From Prorocentrum cordatum (lineage: Eukaryota; Sar; Dinophyceae; Prorocentrales; Prorocentraceae), in contig CAUYUJ010014562.1 in NCBI GenBank assembly GCA_963575745.1, positions 281,417-345,416 of the forward strand: a stretch of DNA of 64,000 nucleotides, given 5' to 3'. The notes beneath the pieces are model-generated. The model was not told the DNA's origin, made no database searches, and saw only the letters and a list, made by a program, of their open reading frames with translations. How positions within the stretch are numbered: position 1 is the first letter of the stretch; each line of letters opens with the position of its first letter. Shown here one piece after another: positions 30,601 to 41,124 of this stretch. The position numbers and the translations under genes are program-made.

Positions 30601-30835
30601 GGTCCACGTTCACGACCACGTCGACGACGACCACGACCACGACGGCTACGAAGACGACCGCGACCACGACCGCGGCGACGACCACGACCACGTCCACGAT
30701 GACGACGACCACGCCCTCCACGGACGCCGTCGCCTCGACGACGACGACGACGACCATGACCACGAGCACGACCACGACGTCGACCACACCGGCGACCACC
30801 AAACGACAGACGACCATCCCAGGGATACTGCCACG
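30600..30835. repeat. GACCAC-type hexanucleotide/trinucleotide repeat
   Basis: Runs of GAC, CAC and GTC triplets replace the LHC helix-3 sequence abruptly after LRLATIE. In the LHC frame they read as His/Asp strings. Confidence 0.85.
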
Positions 30836-31753
30836 CACAACAACACATCGGAGCATAGCAGCAGCAGCAGCAACGGCAGCGTGCCGCCCCCCGTAGCGTC
30901 GACAGACGAAGACGACCCTGAGGGGAATCGAGAGGCGGTAAAGGCAGAGTTCACGATACCACCCCCCGCATCGTGGTCGGACGACGACGTCCCAGCGGGG
31001 AATCGAGAGGAGGTAGCCTGCAGTGACCAGGGTACTGCTCATACGATAGACCCCCCCCTCCAGCTGTACCAGCAGGCCATAGGAAAGGAGCGGGAAGTCA
31101 CGGCGGAGGCGGTGGAGGCTGCGGAAGCCGCGGAGTACCCCCCTCAGGACAACCAGTCCGAGGGTTTGCCCGACGAAAGGCGAGCCGAACCTATCGAAGG
31201 AGGCAACACAGTCCCCCGCCATGTACACAGGCGAACAGATCCCCCCCAGCGGCGCAGACACAGGGCCAATCCTCCCTCATCCTCCTTTAATTCACCAGAT
31301 TGTGCGGCTATCGGCTGCGTTTCCTCCTCTCCTCCTCCTCCTCCTCCTCCTCCTCCTCCTCCTCCTGCTCAGGACGTTCGTCCTACTGTGCATGGACACG
31401 CCCCCCAACCTGTTGTCGGTTCCTCGGTTGCTGCGACTCGGGGCAGTGCCCCCATACCGAATGTAACGCCGAGGAACGAAACGGGCATTGACATAAGGGC
31501 AATGGTCATCAGTCCTCTGTACCAGCAGGACAGAGGAAAGGAGTGGGATGTCACGGCGGAGACGGCGGATGCTGCGGAAGCCGCGGAATACCCCCCTCAG
31601 GGCAATCAGACCGCCAGTAGTCCTCTGGGGCCGCCACGCACCCAGCAGGGAATCCACGGAACAACCACCCACACGCAGGACAGCGAAACCATCCGCTGGC
31701 TAGTCGGGAGAAACCGCTTTGCCCCTATTCGCCCCCCCTTCCCCAGTTGGTGA
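30836..31753 (+). other. Anonymous open frame downstream of the LHC relic
   Basis: The LHC frame stays open to 31753. It includes a (CTC)n/poly-Pro tract at 31325-31370 and two related segments, LYQQAIGKEREVTAEAVEAA (about 31066) and LYQQDRGKEWDVTAETADAA (about 31518), both followed by EAAEYPP. These are an imperfect direct duplication of about 95 bp. Whether this is coding is uncertain; no known domain was seen. ATTGTGCGGCTATCGGCTGC at 31298 recurs at 34003. Confidence 0.3.
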
Positions 31754-31852
31754 GCTCCTTGCGGACGGCGAACCCGAGGCGCCCTCGCCAGGCGTCCAGA
31801 GCACCACCACTGGCGACGCAGCCCGCGCCCCGGCTGTGGAAGTCGTGCCGCA

Positions 31853-32929
31853 GTGCGTGCACGTCTTCGGTACAGCCAGTGGTACCCCAGAGAACGGAGA
31901 GGATCAGGCGCTGTCCAGAGGGGACGCACCTGGGAGCGACAGCGGGCGCAGGCCCGAAGGCGAGCGCCAGCGAAAGGGACCCCTCCCCGCGAGCCACAAG
32001 GCCGAGTCTGCCTTGGCCGCCGGACGCGTTCCGACCCCAGCCTGGCGGCCAACCGTGCGGCTTGCATTTCTCCGCCAAATTCTGCCAGGCGGGCAGCCGG
32101 AGCTGTCGCGAGCAGATTGCGATCCCCCAGCCAGGACAACGAGGCCGTTACGTTGGAGACTGGTGGCCGGGATACAAGGCGGCACCAGGGGCCCGACCCG
32201 CGTCAATGGCCAGAGCCCAAGGACCCCGACACGGGACAACAGCTGTACAAAACAGGAATCAACAACGTCCAGTGGGACTTCTCCGGGTGGGCACCCGGCG
32301 AGGCGATACGACGACTCCAAGTCCCACTGGGGCCAATGTTCACTGGCACCTGGCACGCTTTCGCCAAGCGGCAGTCGGTGCCTGGCGGCAAGGGCGCGCT
32401 CGACCCGAAACGGCAAGACCCGCAAACCTGCCACCTCTTTCTGGAATCCTTCCGCAGCCACAAGGGCGACGTACAGGTCCTCAGCGATGCGCTGGGCCTC
32501 AACGTCGACTGGACTCGGGCCTGGCAGCGGCGCCTGGGTCCGAGCGGCGGTGTGAGCAGTGGTCACCATGCGGTAAAGGGCCACCCGAGCACCCAGGAAT
32601 CACTGCAGACAGTGGTGGGCCGTCTCCCCACAGTAGCCTTGCTACCCCCTCGTGGCATCCCTGCGAGTTGCTACCGTGGTAGTGCCACGACACCTGCTTA
32701 TTTCAGAACTTCTTCGTCCTTTTCTTGGCTGTTGTCTACGTGCTGTTGCGTGTGTGGCTATACCGTCGGCCTCAGTTCATTTCTCCTCTGTCTGCGTGCT
32801 GCGCGTGTGGCTATACCGTGGACAGGTCGGTTTTCTGCTCTGCGATCCACCTTTTCTGTTGACTACGAGTTGTACACCGTACTCTGCAGCGCGATTGGGT
32901 GTCTCAGGCTTCCCCCCTCTTGGTTCTGA
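31853..32929 (+). CDS. Hypothetical open frame, 358 codons
   Basis: I do not recognise a domain. The part between about 32140 and 32570 looks most protein-like (DTGQQLYKTGINNVQWDFSG, then GPMFTGTWHAFAKRQSVPGG, CHLFLESFRSHKGDVQVLSD). The N-terminal third is Arg-rich and overlaps open frames in both other phases. The C-terminal 100 residues run into a duplicated sequence (GTGTGGCTATACCGT at about 32752 and 32808). It has no neighbours that suggest a role. Confidence 0.25.
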   Translation: MRARLRYSQWYPRERRGSGAVQRGRTWERQRAQARRRAPAKGTPPREPQGRVCLGRRTRSDPSLAANRAACISPPNSARRAAGAVASRLRSPSQDNEAVTLETGGRDTRRHQGPDPRQWPEPKDPDTGQQLYKTGINNVQWDFSGWAPGEAIRRLQVPLGPMFTGTWHAFAKRQSVPGGKGALDPKRQDPQTCHLFLESFRSHKGDVQVLSDALGLNVDWTRAWQRRLGPSGGVSSGHHAVKGHPSTQESLQTVVGRLPTVALLPPRGIPASCYRGSATTPAYFRTSSSFSWLLSTCCCVCGYTVGLSSFLLCLRAARVAIPWTGRFSALRSTFSVDYELYTVLCSAIGCLRLPPSWF

Positions 32930-33304
32930 CGGGCTGTTATTGGACGTGCCGTGCTTCTCCATTGGAGGAAACACGCTGCGTGGGAGACGAACGACCGGCC
33001 CCCCCCGGAGCAGAAGATACGCACATCCCGAGTACGTCGGAAGAAACTCCCCCAGACGGGCGCCGGCGTCCCGTGCTTCTCCTGGCCTCCCGCCCCCCGG
33101 GGTTGGGCGACACGCTGCCCGTTCGCCCCCTTGCGTGTCGCCGAGGCCGCCGCTTCGGCTCGCTGGCTGCCTTCTCGGTGAGTGGTTTCTTTGGTTGTCC
33201 GGGGCGTACGCGCATCAACCAGGAAGGCAGAGGCTTGTGGAGTGGGGATCCAGGGCGCCACGAAGTGTCAGCAGTGTCCTCCGCCAGTGTCTGGCGTGTG
33301 GTTC

Positions 33305-33530
33305 CCCCCCCGCGGTCGCTGAAGACCCTCCACTGGGATCGGTGGAGGGACCGCAGAGGTGCCTCCGACTTTGGACTGTCGTTTCCCCCCCGTGGTCACT
33401 GACGGCCCTCCACAGGAAGCGGTGAAGGGATCACAGAGGTGACTTCGACCGGTGTTGTTTTCCCCGTGGTCACTGAAGACCCTCCACAGGGAGCGGTGGA
33501 GGGATCACAGAGGTGACTCCGACCACACAG
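33305..33530. repeat. Tandem repeat, about 75-bp unit, 3 copies
   Basis: GGTCaCTGAAGACCCTCCAC starts near 33313, 33394 and 33467. Each is followed by GGaGCGGTGgAGGGAtCaCA and GAGGTGaCTcCGACC. Confidence 0.85.
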
Positions 33531-34059
33531 CATCGTCAGAGGTGCCGCCTCTTCCTTCTCTTTCGCTCTGCACCTCACGTGCTTCCCCCCGGCGATGCTG
33601 CCCTCGAGCAGGGGCAGCGTTCCCCGGCAGTGGTCAGGCGCTCTGTTCCCCCCTCGGTCGAGGTCCCACATCGCGTGGTGGAGAGTTCACAGTGGCCAAT
33701 GTCTCGCAGTATAAGCATTGGCGTCGCCCCTCCTCCTCCTCCTCCTCCATTTATTGAATCGCTTCGCTCATTCCGCCGGCCCGTATTGCGCACCGCGGTC
33801 GACTGGATGAGAGGTCGTCGGCAGTGCGGAGCTGCAGGGAGCGGGGGGTATAAGGTTTTTTTTTCCTGAATCTAGTTTCTCTTCAGACTCTGGCAAGTGT
33901 ATTTGCACGGAGGGGGTCGGGCAAGGCCCCGAAGGAGATCTGGAATCGCTCAGGCCGAAACCCACTTGCACGGTGCTCCTCCTCCTCCATTTATTCATTG
34001 GATTGTGCGGCTATCGGCTGCGTCTCCTCCTCTCCCCCTCTTCCTCCTGTGGATTCGGC

Positions 34060-34160
34060 GACACACGATTTCCCCCCTACCGAGGCTCCTCTGGGGCACT
34101 CGGGCAACACACGATTTCCCCCTTACCGAGGCTCTTTGGAGCACTTGGGTCTATGTACCA
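34060..34160. repeat. Short tandem duplication, about 45-52 bp
   Basis: ACACACGATTTCCCCCcTACCGAGGCTC is present twice, at about 34062 and 34108. Confidence 0.8.
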
Positions 34161-35008
34161 CCTGGAGGCTCTCTCGCAGAGCTCCGAAGTGAGGTCGGGC
34201 CGCGCTGGTGCCAGGTGTTGTTCTGTCAACTCGGGCCTTCTGCTTGCCCTGGCACCACCGGGGGCCGGACCTGGGGTGAGTGCGGAACGGCAAGTGGTAC
34301 ACCCTTTGCTCGACTGACGACGTTCCCCCTTCTGGTCCACCCCTGCCCCCGGTTGACGCTCGCCGCTTGGTTCCCCCGTCCACCGTGATGGATAAGCTGC
34401 CTGCGTTGTTCGCCGACGAGTTCGTCCACCTCTTTCGGCGGGGGCCACCGTGCTCCAGGTACTGCACAAGTGGTTCATCCTTTGTCAGTGCTCCAGCCCT
34501 CCTGCGGGTTGGTCCATGGCGCTCGGGCACGCCTGATGCCGTTCCCCCGACACTCTGGGTCAGGCAGTTAAGGTTCGGACTCCGCGACTGGGTCGACGTC
34601 TCCGTGCATTGGTCGGTGGCTCATGTCCGGTCGCGCCCAGGGGTCCAAGTGAGTGAGGCTTTCCCGGCTCCCCCTCTTCTGCCCGCGCGTTCCTTGCTCT
34701 CTCGCCTCCTCGTCGTGGCGAGCGGTGCGGCCTCACGTGCCCACTGTGCTGCCACTGCGCTGCTTGGCCCTAGCCAGTGCTCGCTGGACTGTGCGGTTCG
34801 AGCTGGCGCCACTGTGCGACTTCTCCTCCGTCTGGTTCAGTCTGGTGCTTGCGTCCCCGTTCCCGGGTCGCTCGCGTCATAATGGGGGGCATTTTGCCTC
34901 TTGCAGGTGCACTTGTTGCGTCGGCCTTTGCGCCGTCGTAACCAATTAGCTCGCCCTGTGCCCCAGCCGCGCCCGCTCCGCTTCCTGGACTTTTCCTTGG
35001 GACCGTCA
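34161..35008. other. No recognised gene
   Basis: Open frames exist (34280-34882 plus is the longest) but none shows known motifs. A splice-like TTGCAG at about 34897 proves nothing by itself. Confidence 0.35.
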
Positions 35009-35011
35009 TTT

Positions 35012-35080
<69 letters not shown>
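35009..35080. repeat. T23-A49 homopolymer junction
   Basis: Twenty-three T are followed directly by 49 A, a perfect potential hairpin with no loop. On either side the sequence is unrelated (GGGACCGTCA / CGTATCCCCA). Confidence 0.95.
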
Positions 35081-35081
<1 letters not shown>

Positions 35082-35194
35082 GTATCCCCACCAGCCCATC
35101 CAGAAATGATGCCCAGGGGAATTGAAGTGATCAGGGAAGTGAGGGAGCATGCAGAGTCTCAAAGGGCTGGGGACCCGTCTTATTCCAAGAGGGG

Positions 35195-36020
35195 GAGGAT
35201 GGAGGACGAATCGGAGGAGGATGAGAAGGAGGAGGAAGTGGAGGAGGAGGAGGAGGGGAAGGGGGAGGAGGGAGGAAGGAAAAAAGGAGTAGGCGGATGA
35301 GGAGGAGGATGAGGAGAGTGAGTGAAGGAAAGGGCGAGCATAATGGCCAGAGGCCTCTTGGATGTCTCTCGGAGTCTCTCCAGATGTCTCTTGGGAGCTT
35401 CTTGGACGCGTATTGGGACGTTTTGGGGGCCTCATGGCGGTCCTAGAGGCCTCTTGGAGCGTCTTGGGTGCCTCAGGGACTCTGGAGGGGGTGGGTGGGG
35501 TGGTGGATGGGGGGGTGGAGGGGGGGGTGGAGGGGGGGGGCGGAAGGGGGAGCGGAGACGCTCTTGGGAGCCGTGGGGGCCTCTTGGGGCCATCTTGGAA
35601 AAGATCGATCAAAGAAAAGGCGAGCTTTAATTAGCACCGCCCCTCGGAAACTCTAAGAATCGCCTTTTGGACCCCTCTTGGAGCGCTCTTGGAGCGCTCT
35701 TGGGCGCTCTTTGGGCCGTCTTGGGGCTCTCTTGGGCCTCTCTTGGGGCTCTCTTGGGCCATCTTGAAGCCATCTTGAGGCCTCGGATGACCATCGGAAG
35801 CGAAAAGGCGACAAAGTAAAACACATTGGTTTTCATTGGTTTTTGAATGATTTTGGCCTCTTGGGGGGCCTCATTGGGAGGCTCCGTGGCCACTTGGAGT
35901 CGTCATGGGGCGGTCTTGGGGCCTCTTGAAGCATCTTGGGAGCCATCTTGAGGCGTCTTGGGCTATCTTGAGGCATCTTGGAGCTCATCTTGGGCTCTCC
36001 GAGGCCCTCTTGGAGCCGTC
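35195..36020. repeat. GA-rich tract and degenerate CTCTTGGGGC-type repeats
   Basis: 35195-35300 is GGAGGA-rich. From 35340 to 36020 a 10-20-base motif around CTCTTGGgGC/TCTTGGAGC repeats irregularly, broken at 35485-35560 by a G-run. The segment ending GACCATCGGAAGCGAAAAGG (about 35788) has a counterpart at 43376 (AACCATCGGGAGCGAAAAGG). The same motif style occurs at 12000 and 13200. Confidence 0.6.
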
Positions 36021-36149
36021 TTGGGCCAAAAAGGACCTTCTGACACATCGCGGCCCCCCCCGTCCAGGTCCAGGGGAGGGGGTTAGGGGGAGGGGTAAAC
36101 CCCTCCCCGAAGGGGAAGAAGGGAAGATGGAAGAGGAAGCTCCTTAAAC

Positions 36150-36580
36150 CACCTACGCCCAGAGGGCTGGTGGGATTACAGACGGCTCCTGCTGCAGCAC
36201 CGGTGAGGGCTGGAACCTCGGGCAGCGCCAGCGGCGCTGTGAAGTCCCGGACACCCTCTATGATGTCGCTGTCGCCGCCGTCTTCGTGCAACTCGGAGCC
36301 CCTCAGCTCCGCGTCAAAAAGCTCGAAGACCTCCTCGAAGTCCCAGCCCGCCTCGAAATCCTCGCACTCGTTGAAGATGAAGTGCTCTACTTCGGGCGGT
36401 CGACGCTCCACCACTGCAGCCGGGGCTTTTTCATCTGCATTACTTCCTGCTGCGCGGACTGCTTCGACACCCTCCTCGCGGTCTTCTTCGCAGCCCATGC
36501 CTCGTCGTCCTCCCACTGGTCGCCCTTCGCGGCCTTGTTCGCAGCAGGATTCGGTTTCTCGTGGATCTCGTTTTTTCGTC
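36150..36580 (-). CDS. Possible fragment of an acidic protein, minus strand
   Basis: Within a long minus-strand open frame this part reads like protein: VEHFIFNECEDFEAGWDFEE, VFELFDAELRGSELHEDGGD, SDIIEGVRDFTAPLALPEVP. The rest of the frame on both sides is repeat-derived. No family recognised. Antisense low-complexity is a fair alternative. Confidence 0.2.
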
Positions 36581-36665
36581 GTTTTCGGCTTCCGGGGGCC
36601 GTTTCTGGGCCCCGGGGCTCTCGGAAACGCACCCGGGGGTGAAAAACCGACCGGATGGAGCCCGG
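36567..36665 (-). mobile_element. MITE-like family A, diverged partial copy
   Basis: Shares TTTTTTCGTCGTTTTCGGC, a GGCC-rich centre and GGTGAAAAACCGACCGG with the complement of the family consensus. Both ends are missing. Confidence 0.45.
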
Positions 36666-36827
36666 GAGGGGGTCCGGGGAACGATTTTATCATTATGAGG
36701 ATTGATGAGCCTAGTATTTGTTTCAAGTTATTGCTACATTTGCGATGGGAGAGGCAGCGACCCAGACGAGCGACGCCCTGAACAAAAATCAGGACCCAGA
36801 CCTCCTGGCGAGGCCAGAAATTAGTCA

Positions 36828-36945
36828 CGGGTGGTTTTTCTACGTCTTCGGCCTCCGGAGGCCGTCTCCCGGCCCCGGGACCGTCAAAAAACGACTCAGG
36901 GCGAAAAACCGGTCCTAGGGAAAGGGTCCAGATCCCCAGGGGTCC
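36828..36945 (-). mobile_element. MITE-like family A, partial copy
   Basis: Reads TCTTCGGCCTCCGGAGGCCG, GGGACCGTCAAAAAACGACT and GAAAAACCGGTCCTAGGGAA, which is the family in reverse orientation. The terminal GGGGGTCTGGG is lost. It lies just upstream of the zinc-finger frame. Confidence 0.65.
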
Positions 36946-36974
36946 ACGCTGCGAAAGAATTGCAACATGGGGGT

Positions 36975-37030
36975 GAGGGGCGGAGGTTTTTTCGTTGTTT
37001 TCGGGGCCTGGAAGCCGTTTTCGGGCCCCG
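36975..37030 (-). mobile_element. MITE-like family A, short fragment
   Basis: GGAGGTTTTTTCGTTGTTTTCGG and GTTTTCGGGCCCCGGAG match the middle of the family. Confidence 0.45.
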
Positions 37031-37035
37031 GAGCG

Positions 37036-38040
37036 CGGATGATTTTTACCCCAAGTATGTATCGCAGGGGAGGTGGACAAGGTGCCTCGACTGCCAAAAG
37101 GCTGTTGGTGCGGACGCTTCGCGCTCGGCGCAGGCGGAGGTGACTCGCGATAAAGCGTCTCGCAAGCAGGACATCCGGGAGCTTGGAGCAGAGACGGAAG
37201 AAAACATTCCAGGTGAAGCTGACGCGTGCAAGCGGTGCAAAGAGCGTAGGTGGAAGGGGAAATTCACTGCAGGCTACCACGGGTGCTCGGCCTGCCAGAA
37301 CATGTTCGAGGCCAGCACGTGGACCAAAGACACCCTGAAGCATCATCGGGGTTCCTCAGAGAGTTCGGAGGGGAGAGATCTCGTGTGCCCGAGCTGCGCG
37401 GAGCGTGGCTTTGCGCCGAGTAAGTATGAGAAGCACGACTGCGCGGAGTCCCTCGAGACTTTCGGCAGCCTCAGATTTGACGCAGATGTAGTGAAGAATG
37501 CGCGAAGGCAGAAAAGGGTCCCGCAAAGTGCGCAAGGACTTCCAGAACAAACTGCGCTGCGGCGCCTGCAAGCAGCTGTATAACCAGAACAGCTGGTCCA
37601 AGCATGAACGCGCCGATCATAAGAGTCGGCATACGATTCTCCTCTGCAAGCCCTGCCGCAGTCTAGGCTACCACCCGGGCGACGTGGATACCTACGTCTG
37701 CCAGACCTGCAAGTGCAAGTTCGGGGCCAAGAAGTTCGATGCGGAGATGCTCAAGAATTACAAATACCATTCAAGGCAAGAGCTCGTGTGCAAGGAGTGC
37801 ACCGCGGCAACGGAGAGGCGGGTGAAAGAGCTGCGTGTTAAGTTGAAAGGCGGGGCGCGCATTTGCAAATGCTTCTGCCCCATCCACAAACCGAAGTGCC
37901 CGTTGGTTCCGGTCGTGTATCGTGAGCAGCGCTGGCCGGACAGCGACGATAGGATAACCGCTGAGGAGCGGAAGTTCTTGGACGGTCTATATCCACAGCC
38001 TGCCCAGTGGAGAAAAGCTTGGGGGCGAGGCGCCTGGGCG
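37036..38040 (+). pseudogene. Multi-CxxC zinc-finger protein, frameshifted
   Basis: The first frame (to 37583) reads DDFYPKYVSQGRWTRCLDCQ, CKRCKERRWKGKF, CSACQNMFEASTWTKDTLKH and VCPSCAERGF. About 37495-37520 the protein continues in the next frame: KDFQNKLRCGACKQLYNQNS, WSKHERADHKSR, LLCKPCRSLGYHP, YVCQTCKCKFGAKKFDAEML, LVCKECTAATERRVKELR and CKCFCPIHKPKCPLVPVVYR. This makes three similar units, each with two CxxC pairs and a W/F-[ST] stretch between them, reminiscent of Stc1-type zinc fingers (in fission yeast, Stc1 links RNAi to chromatin modification). I call that resemblance, not homology. The start is unclear because family-A repeat lies directly upstream; conserved sequence ends near 38030. 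The single-base frame break may be a real mutation or a sequence error. Confidence 0.55.
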
Positions 38041-38059
38041 CGCGGCGTCGATGGAGCTC

Positions 38060-38290
38060 TCTCGATCTATCGCATTGATTTCGCGCTCGGCGAAGTTTTT
38101 TCATTGGCACGGCAAGGCATGCTCTGTGCAGATGAGTATTTGGTTGGGCATGGGGCCGTCCTGAGAGACGCTGGACGTGCAGTTCTCCGACGCGCGGCGT
38201 CGATCCAGTTCTCTCAATCCTTGACGAGGATTTCGCGCTCGGCGCAGTTTTGGAGGTTACGGCAATGCACGCTCTGCGCAGCCGCTATTC
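38060..38290. repeat. Diverged duplication, about 150-bp period
   Basis: GATTTCGCGCTCGGCGAAGTTTT (about 38077) and GATTTCGCGCTCGGCGCAGTTTT (about 38231) are each followed by GGCA-TGC-CTCTGcGCAG. Confidence 0.7.
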
Positions 38291-38783
38291 GCCTTGCATT
38301 TAGAGCATCGGCTTTTTTTCGCTCGCATGCTGCCTGTAGCGCGACGTTCGCGCTATATGGCGCTGCTGAGCAGGCGCATGTGGTCAGCGTTCTTTTTGTC
38401 GCACAAGCGCCCTTCGAAACTAGATGGAACCGTGCGACAGTAGCCCATTCGACGATGGGAGCCCACCCTAGCAGGATCAGATGGGGTTGACATTCATAAG
38501 GGATTTGCAGTGGGAGAAAACGGGCGCCATGCAGTCTGCCGCGCGTGGAGCGCGCAATGCGCACTGGCCGGAATAAGACCAGCCGCCCCGCGAGCTGCGC
38601 ATCGCCTGCGCGAGAGCGCAAAAAGAAGCCTCTGCGTCGTCCGTCAAGTCTGCGTCGCTGTCGCCCTCCCCTATCGCCCGCGCGGCGGCCTTCTCCCAGT
38701 GGAATATCCCTGAACCTGCGAGGCAGTTCCTTCGATCGGAATAGAGTCAGGGCGTTCTCGTCGGCGAACGCTAGGGGCGCCCC

Positions 38784-39671
38784 TTGGAGGTCGCCAAAAG
38801 TCCCTTGGAGAACCCCGAAGGTTCCTTTCTTGGAGGTCCCCGGGAGTCCCGTAGAGGACCCCAGAAAGCTTCGGGGGGCCGCGGATTTTGGTTCGCGCCC
38901 AGCGAAAGTTTGGTGGTCGAGATCACCAGCGGTAGAGCGACGACGGTGCGCAGCCTCGTGTCCACCGCGCCCATATGCTGCACCGCCGATCGCGCCCGTC
39001 CTCCAGGATGCATCTCGGCTCGAGAAACATTGACCAATGCGGCGTTGCGTCGTTGCCGAGAGCGCGCGCGCCCCGCCCGCATCAGCCCCGACGCCGCGCG
39101 ACCGATCGGGTCGCCGATCGCTGCGATGCCGACCTTGTGTCGCATGGGCGAGGCGGGGCTCTCGGCCGCCAAGGGGGGGGTTCTGGCCCTGAACAGATGC
39201 TGGTTCGACCTTACGCTGCAGGGCGCCAGAGCGTTGGAGATTCGCCCCTCGCGCTCGGAGTCGGGCAAATGGCGCGTCGGAGAGAAGGGCGTGATCTGGG
39301 GCACCGCGATGGCAACCGAGAGCTCCTTTCGGATCCAGAGCGAGGCGGAGTGGAGTGACTTGCGCCCGCGCCACAAGTGGCCGGTCGACCAGACGACGCT
39401 ACCGCGCAAGAAGACTTGGGCTCTGGAAGTGATGGACATCAAGGAGTTTACTTCCGCAGTTAGGTACCGTCGCGTTCACGGCGCGATAGGCGCTGCGACC
39501 TTCCGCGAGGTGCCGGACGGCTTGGGCCCCGACCGGGTGCACCTTCTGGCGTCCTACGAGGAGCGCCTGTGCGGGAAAGAGCTCCCGATGGACTCTCGCG
39601 CGTCGGCGCACGTCTCAAGCGGTTTGCCCGTTTTCTTGCCCAACATCCTTGTCGTTCAGAGCAGATTCTGA
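38784..39671 (+). CDS. ASCH-like domain open frame
   Basis: The open frame is 295 codons. Residues 1-130 are Arg/Ala/Pro-rich and may be non-coding or a linker. From about residue 133 it reads LNRCWFDLTLQGARALEIRP, then GKWRVGEKGVIWGTAM, SSFRIQSEAEWSDLRPRHKW and LPRKKTWALEVMDIKEFTSA. The spacing W-x3-L-x2-G-x5-EIR followed by a hydrophobic strand resembles the ASCH fold (a PUA-related domain thought to bind RNA). The match rests on this pattern alone. The last 20 codons run into the 153-bp tandem repeat, so the true C-terminus may be replaced. No functional partner is adjacent. Confidence 0.4.
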   Translation: MEVAKSPLENPEGSFLGGPRESRRGPQKASGGRGFWFAPSESLVVEITSGRATTVRSLVSTAPICCTADRARPPGCISARETLTNAALRRCRERARPARISPDAARPIGSPIAAMPTLCRMGEAGLSAAKGGVLALNRCWFDLTLQGARALEIRPSRSESGKWRVGEKGVIWGTAMATESSFRIQSEAEWSDLRPRHKWPVDQTTLPRKKTWALEVMDIKEFTSAVRYRRVHGAIGAATFREVPDGLGPDRVHLLASYEERLCGKELPMDSRASAHVSSGLPVFLPNILVVQSRF

Positions 39672-40165
39672 GGATGTCTCAGGCGGGGCGTTGGTTTCAG
39701 CACCCCTAAGGGGAGCCGCCAAGGGGTAGGGCACGGGCCCGTTCGCGGCCAGTTTGTGGGGATGTCTCAGGCGGTTTGCTTGTTTGCATGCCCAACATCC
39801 TTGACTGTCAAAACAGATTCTGAGAATGTGTCAGGCGGGGCGCTGGTTTCAGCACCCCTAAGGGGGGCCGCCAAGGGGTAGGGCACGGGCCCGTTCGCGG
39901 CCAGTGTGTGGGGATGTCTCAGGCGGTTTGCTTGTTTTCATGCCCAACATCTTTGGTTGTCAAAGCAGATTGTGAGGATGTCACAGGCGGGGCGCTGGTT
40001 TCAGCACCCTTAAGGAGAGCCGCCAGGGGGCAGGACCCGGGCCCGTTTGCGGCAAGTTTGCGGGGATTTCTCAAGCGGTTTGCTCGTTTCTTACCCAACA
40101 GTCTTGATTTTCAGAGCAGATTCTGAGAATGTCTCAGGCGGGGCGCTGGTTTTAGCATCCCTATC
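39605..40165. repeat. Tandem repeat, about 153-bp unit, 3.5 copies
   Basis: GCAGATTcTGAGgATGTCtCAGGCGGGGCG starts near 39661, 39815, 39965 and 40119. It is followed by GGTTTcAGCACCCcTAAGGg and later CAaGCGGTTTGCtcGTTT with CCCAACATCcTTG. Each unit also carries a second, shorter GGGGATGTCTCAGGCGGTTTG. Confidence 0.9.
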
Positions 40166-40680
40166 CTAAAACATATTCACAGCACCGCAGGCTGAGGAGG
40201 GCGCGGCCTGGCATTTGAGGAGGGGGGGTGAATGAATGGGAGGCTCATATTCAATCATATTCAAAGCTCACTCTGACTCGTACTCATACACTCGCATTAA
40301 AATTCACTCGTCTTCGTCGGCCTTTCCGCCCACGTGGACGCGCTATTATAGTCAAGCGCTCATGAACAGACGCTCCCTATGGCATGACATAAAGCATGAT
40401 ATGCACATACGGGGAGCTCCACGCAGTGAGTATTTTTTTCATGGCGCGATGGGGTCTGGGAGCACCGACGCGGGGCTGGCCAGCGATCGGGAGCGGGCGG
40501 TCTCCGTGCGCGCGGAGCTGGACAGGGCCATGCTCGCGGAGGCCGCCACGAGGACCCGGCAGAGGGTGAGCCCGCCCGCAGCTGGCTGACGGTCTGGGCG
40601 CGCCCCCGGGCCGCCTCGGGCCCAGGGCGCGAGCCCGGCTCTCCCGGGAGAGCCCCCAGGAGGACGTCATACCCTTTCGA
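40166..40680. other. No recognised gene
   Basis: A short AT-richer patch (40240-40330, ATTCAATCATATTCAAAGCTCACTC) precedes GC-rich sequence. No protein or RNA gene seen. Confidence 0.35.
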
Positions 40681-40689
40681 GAATGGAAG

Positions 40690-40830
40690 CAATCGCGACG
40701 GGAGGTTTGTCGCCACTTTCGGCCTCAGGGGGCCTTTGCGGTTTGCGGGGCTTCGGAACCGTCAAAAACGATTCAGGATGAAAAACCGGTCCCGGGGAAT
40801 AGGTCGAAACCGCCGCTGACGGGAGAGCTC
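40690..40830 (-). mobile_element. MITE-like family A, partial copy
   Basis: ACGGGAGGTTTGTCGCCACTT, GGAACCGTCAAAAACGATTC and GGATGAAAAACCGGTCCCGG match the family in reverse orientation. The outer ends are diverged. Confidence 0.75.
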
Positions 40831-41124
40831 GACGAGCTTGCGCCTGCGGCATCGGATGGCCAGACGATGGGCCAGCTGGGCGGGCGCCTTCCCCAGGCTA
40901 TTCGGAAGCACGGCTCCCACTTTGCGAGCGCGCGAGGCGGCAGTTCACCGGCCAGTTTTGGCAGGGAAGGCAAGCGACAGCGAGATGTCATTCCTGCGCG
41001 CGTGGGCTCGCGGACCTGCGCCGACGCGCAGGGCCAGCCAACCGGTCGCAGGCCTGGGCCCTAGAGAAGACCAAAGAGGCGTGCACTCTCCACGTCGCCG
41101 CCGTTCCGAAGACGCAGGGGTTTT

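Noticed and set aside
30564-30896. Thr-rich open frame overlapping the LHC relic
   Set aside because: Another phase of the GAC/CAC repeat.
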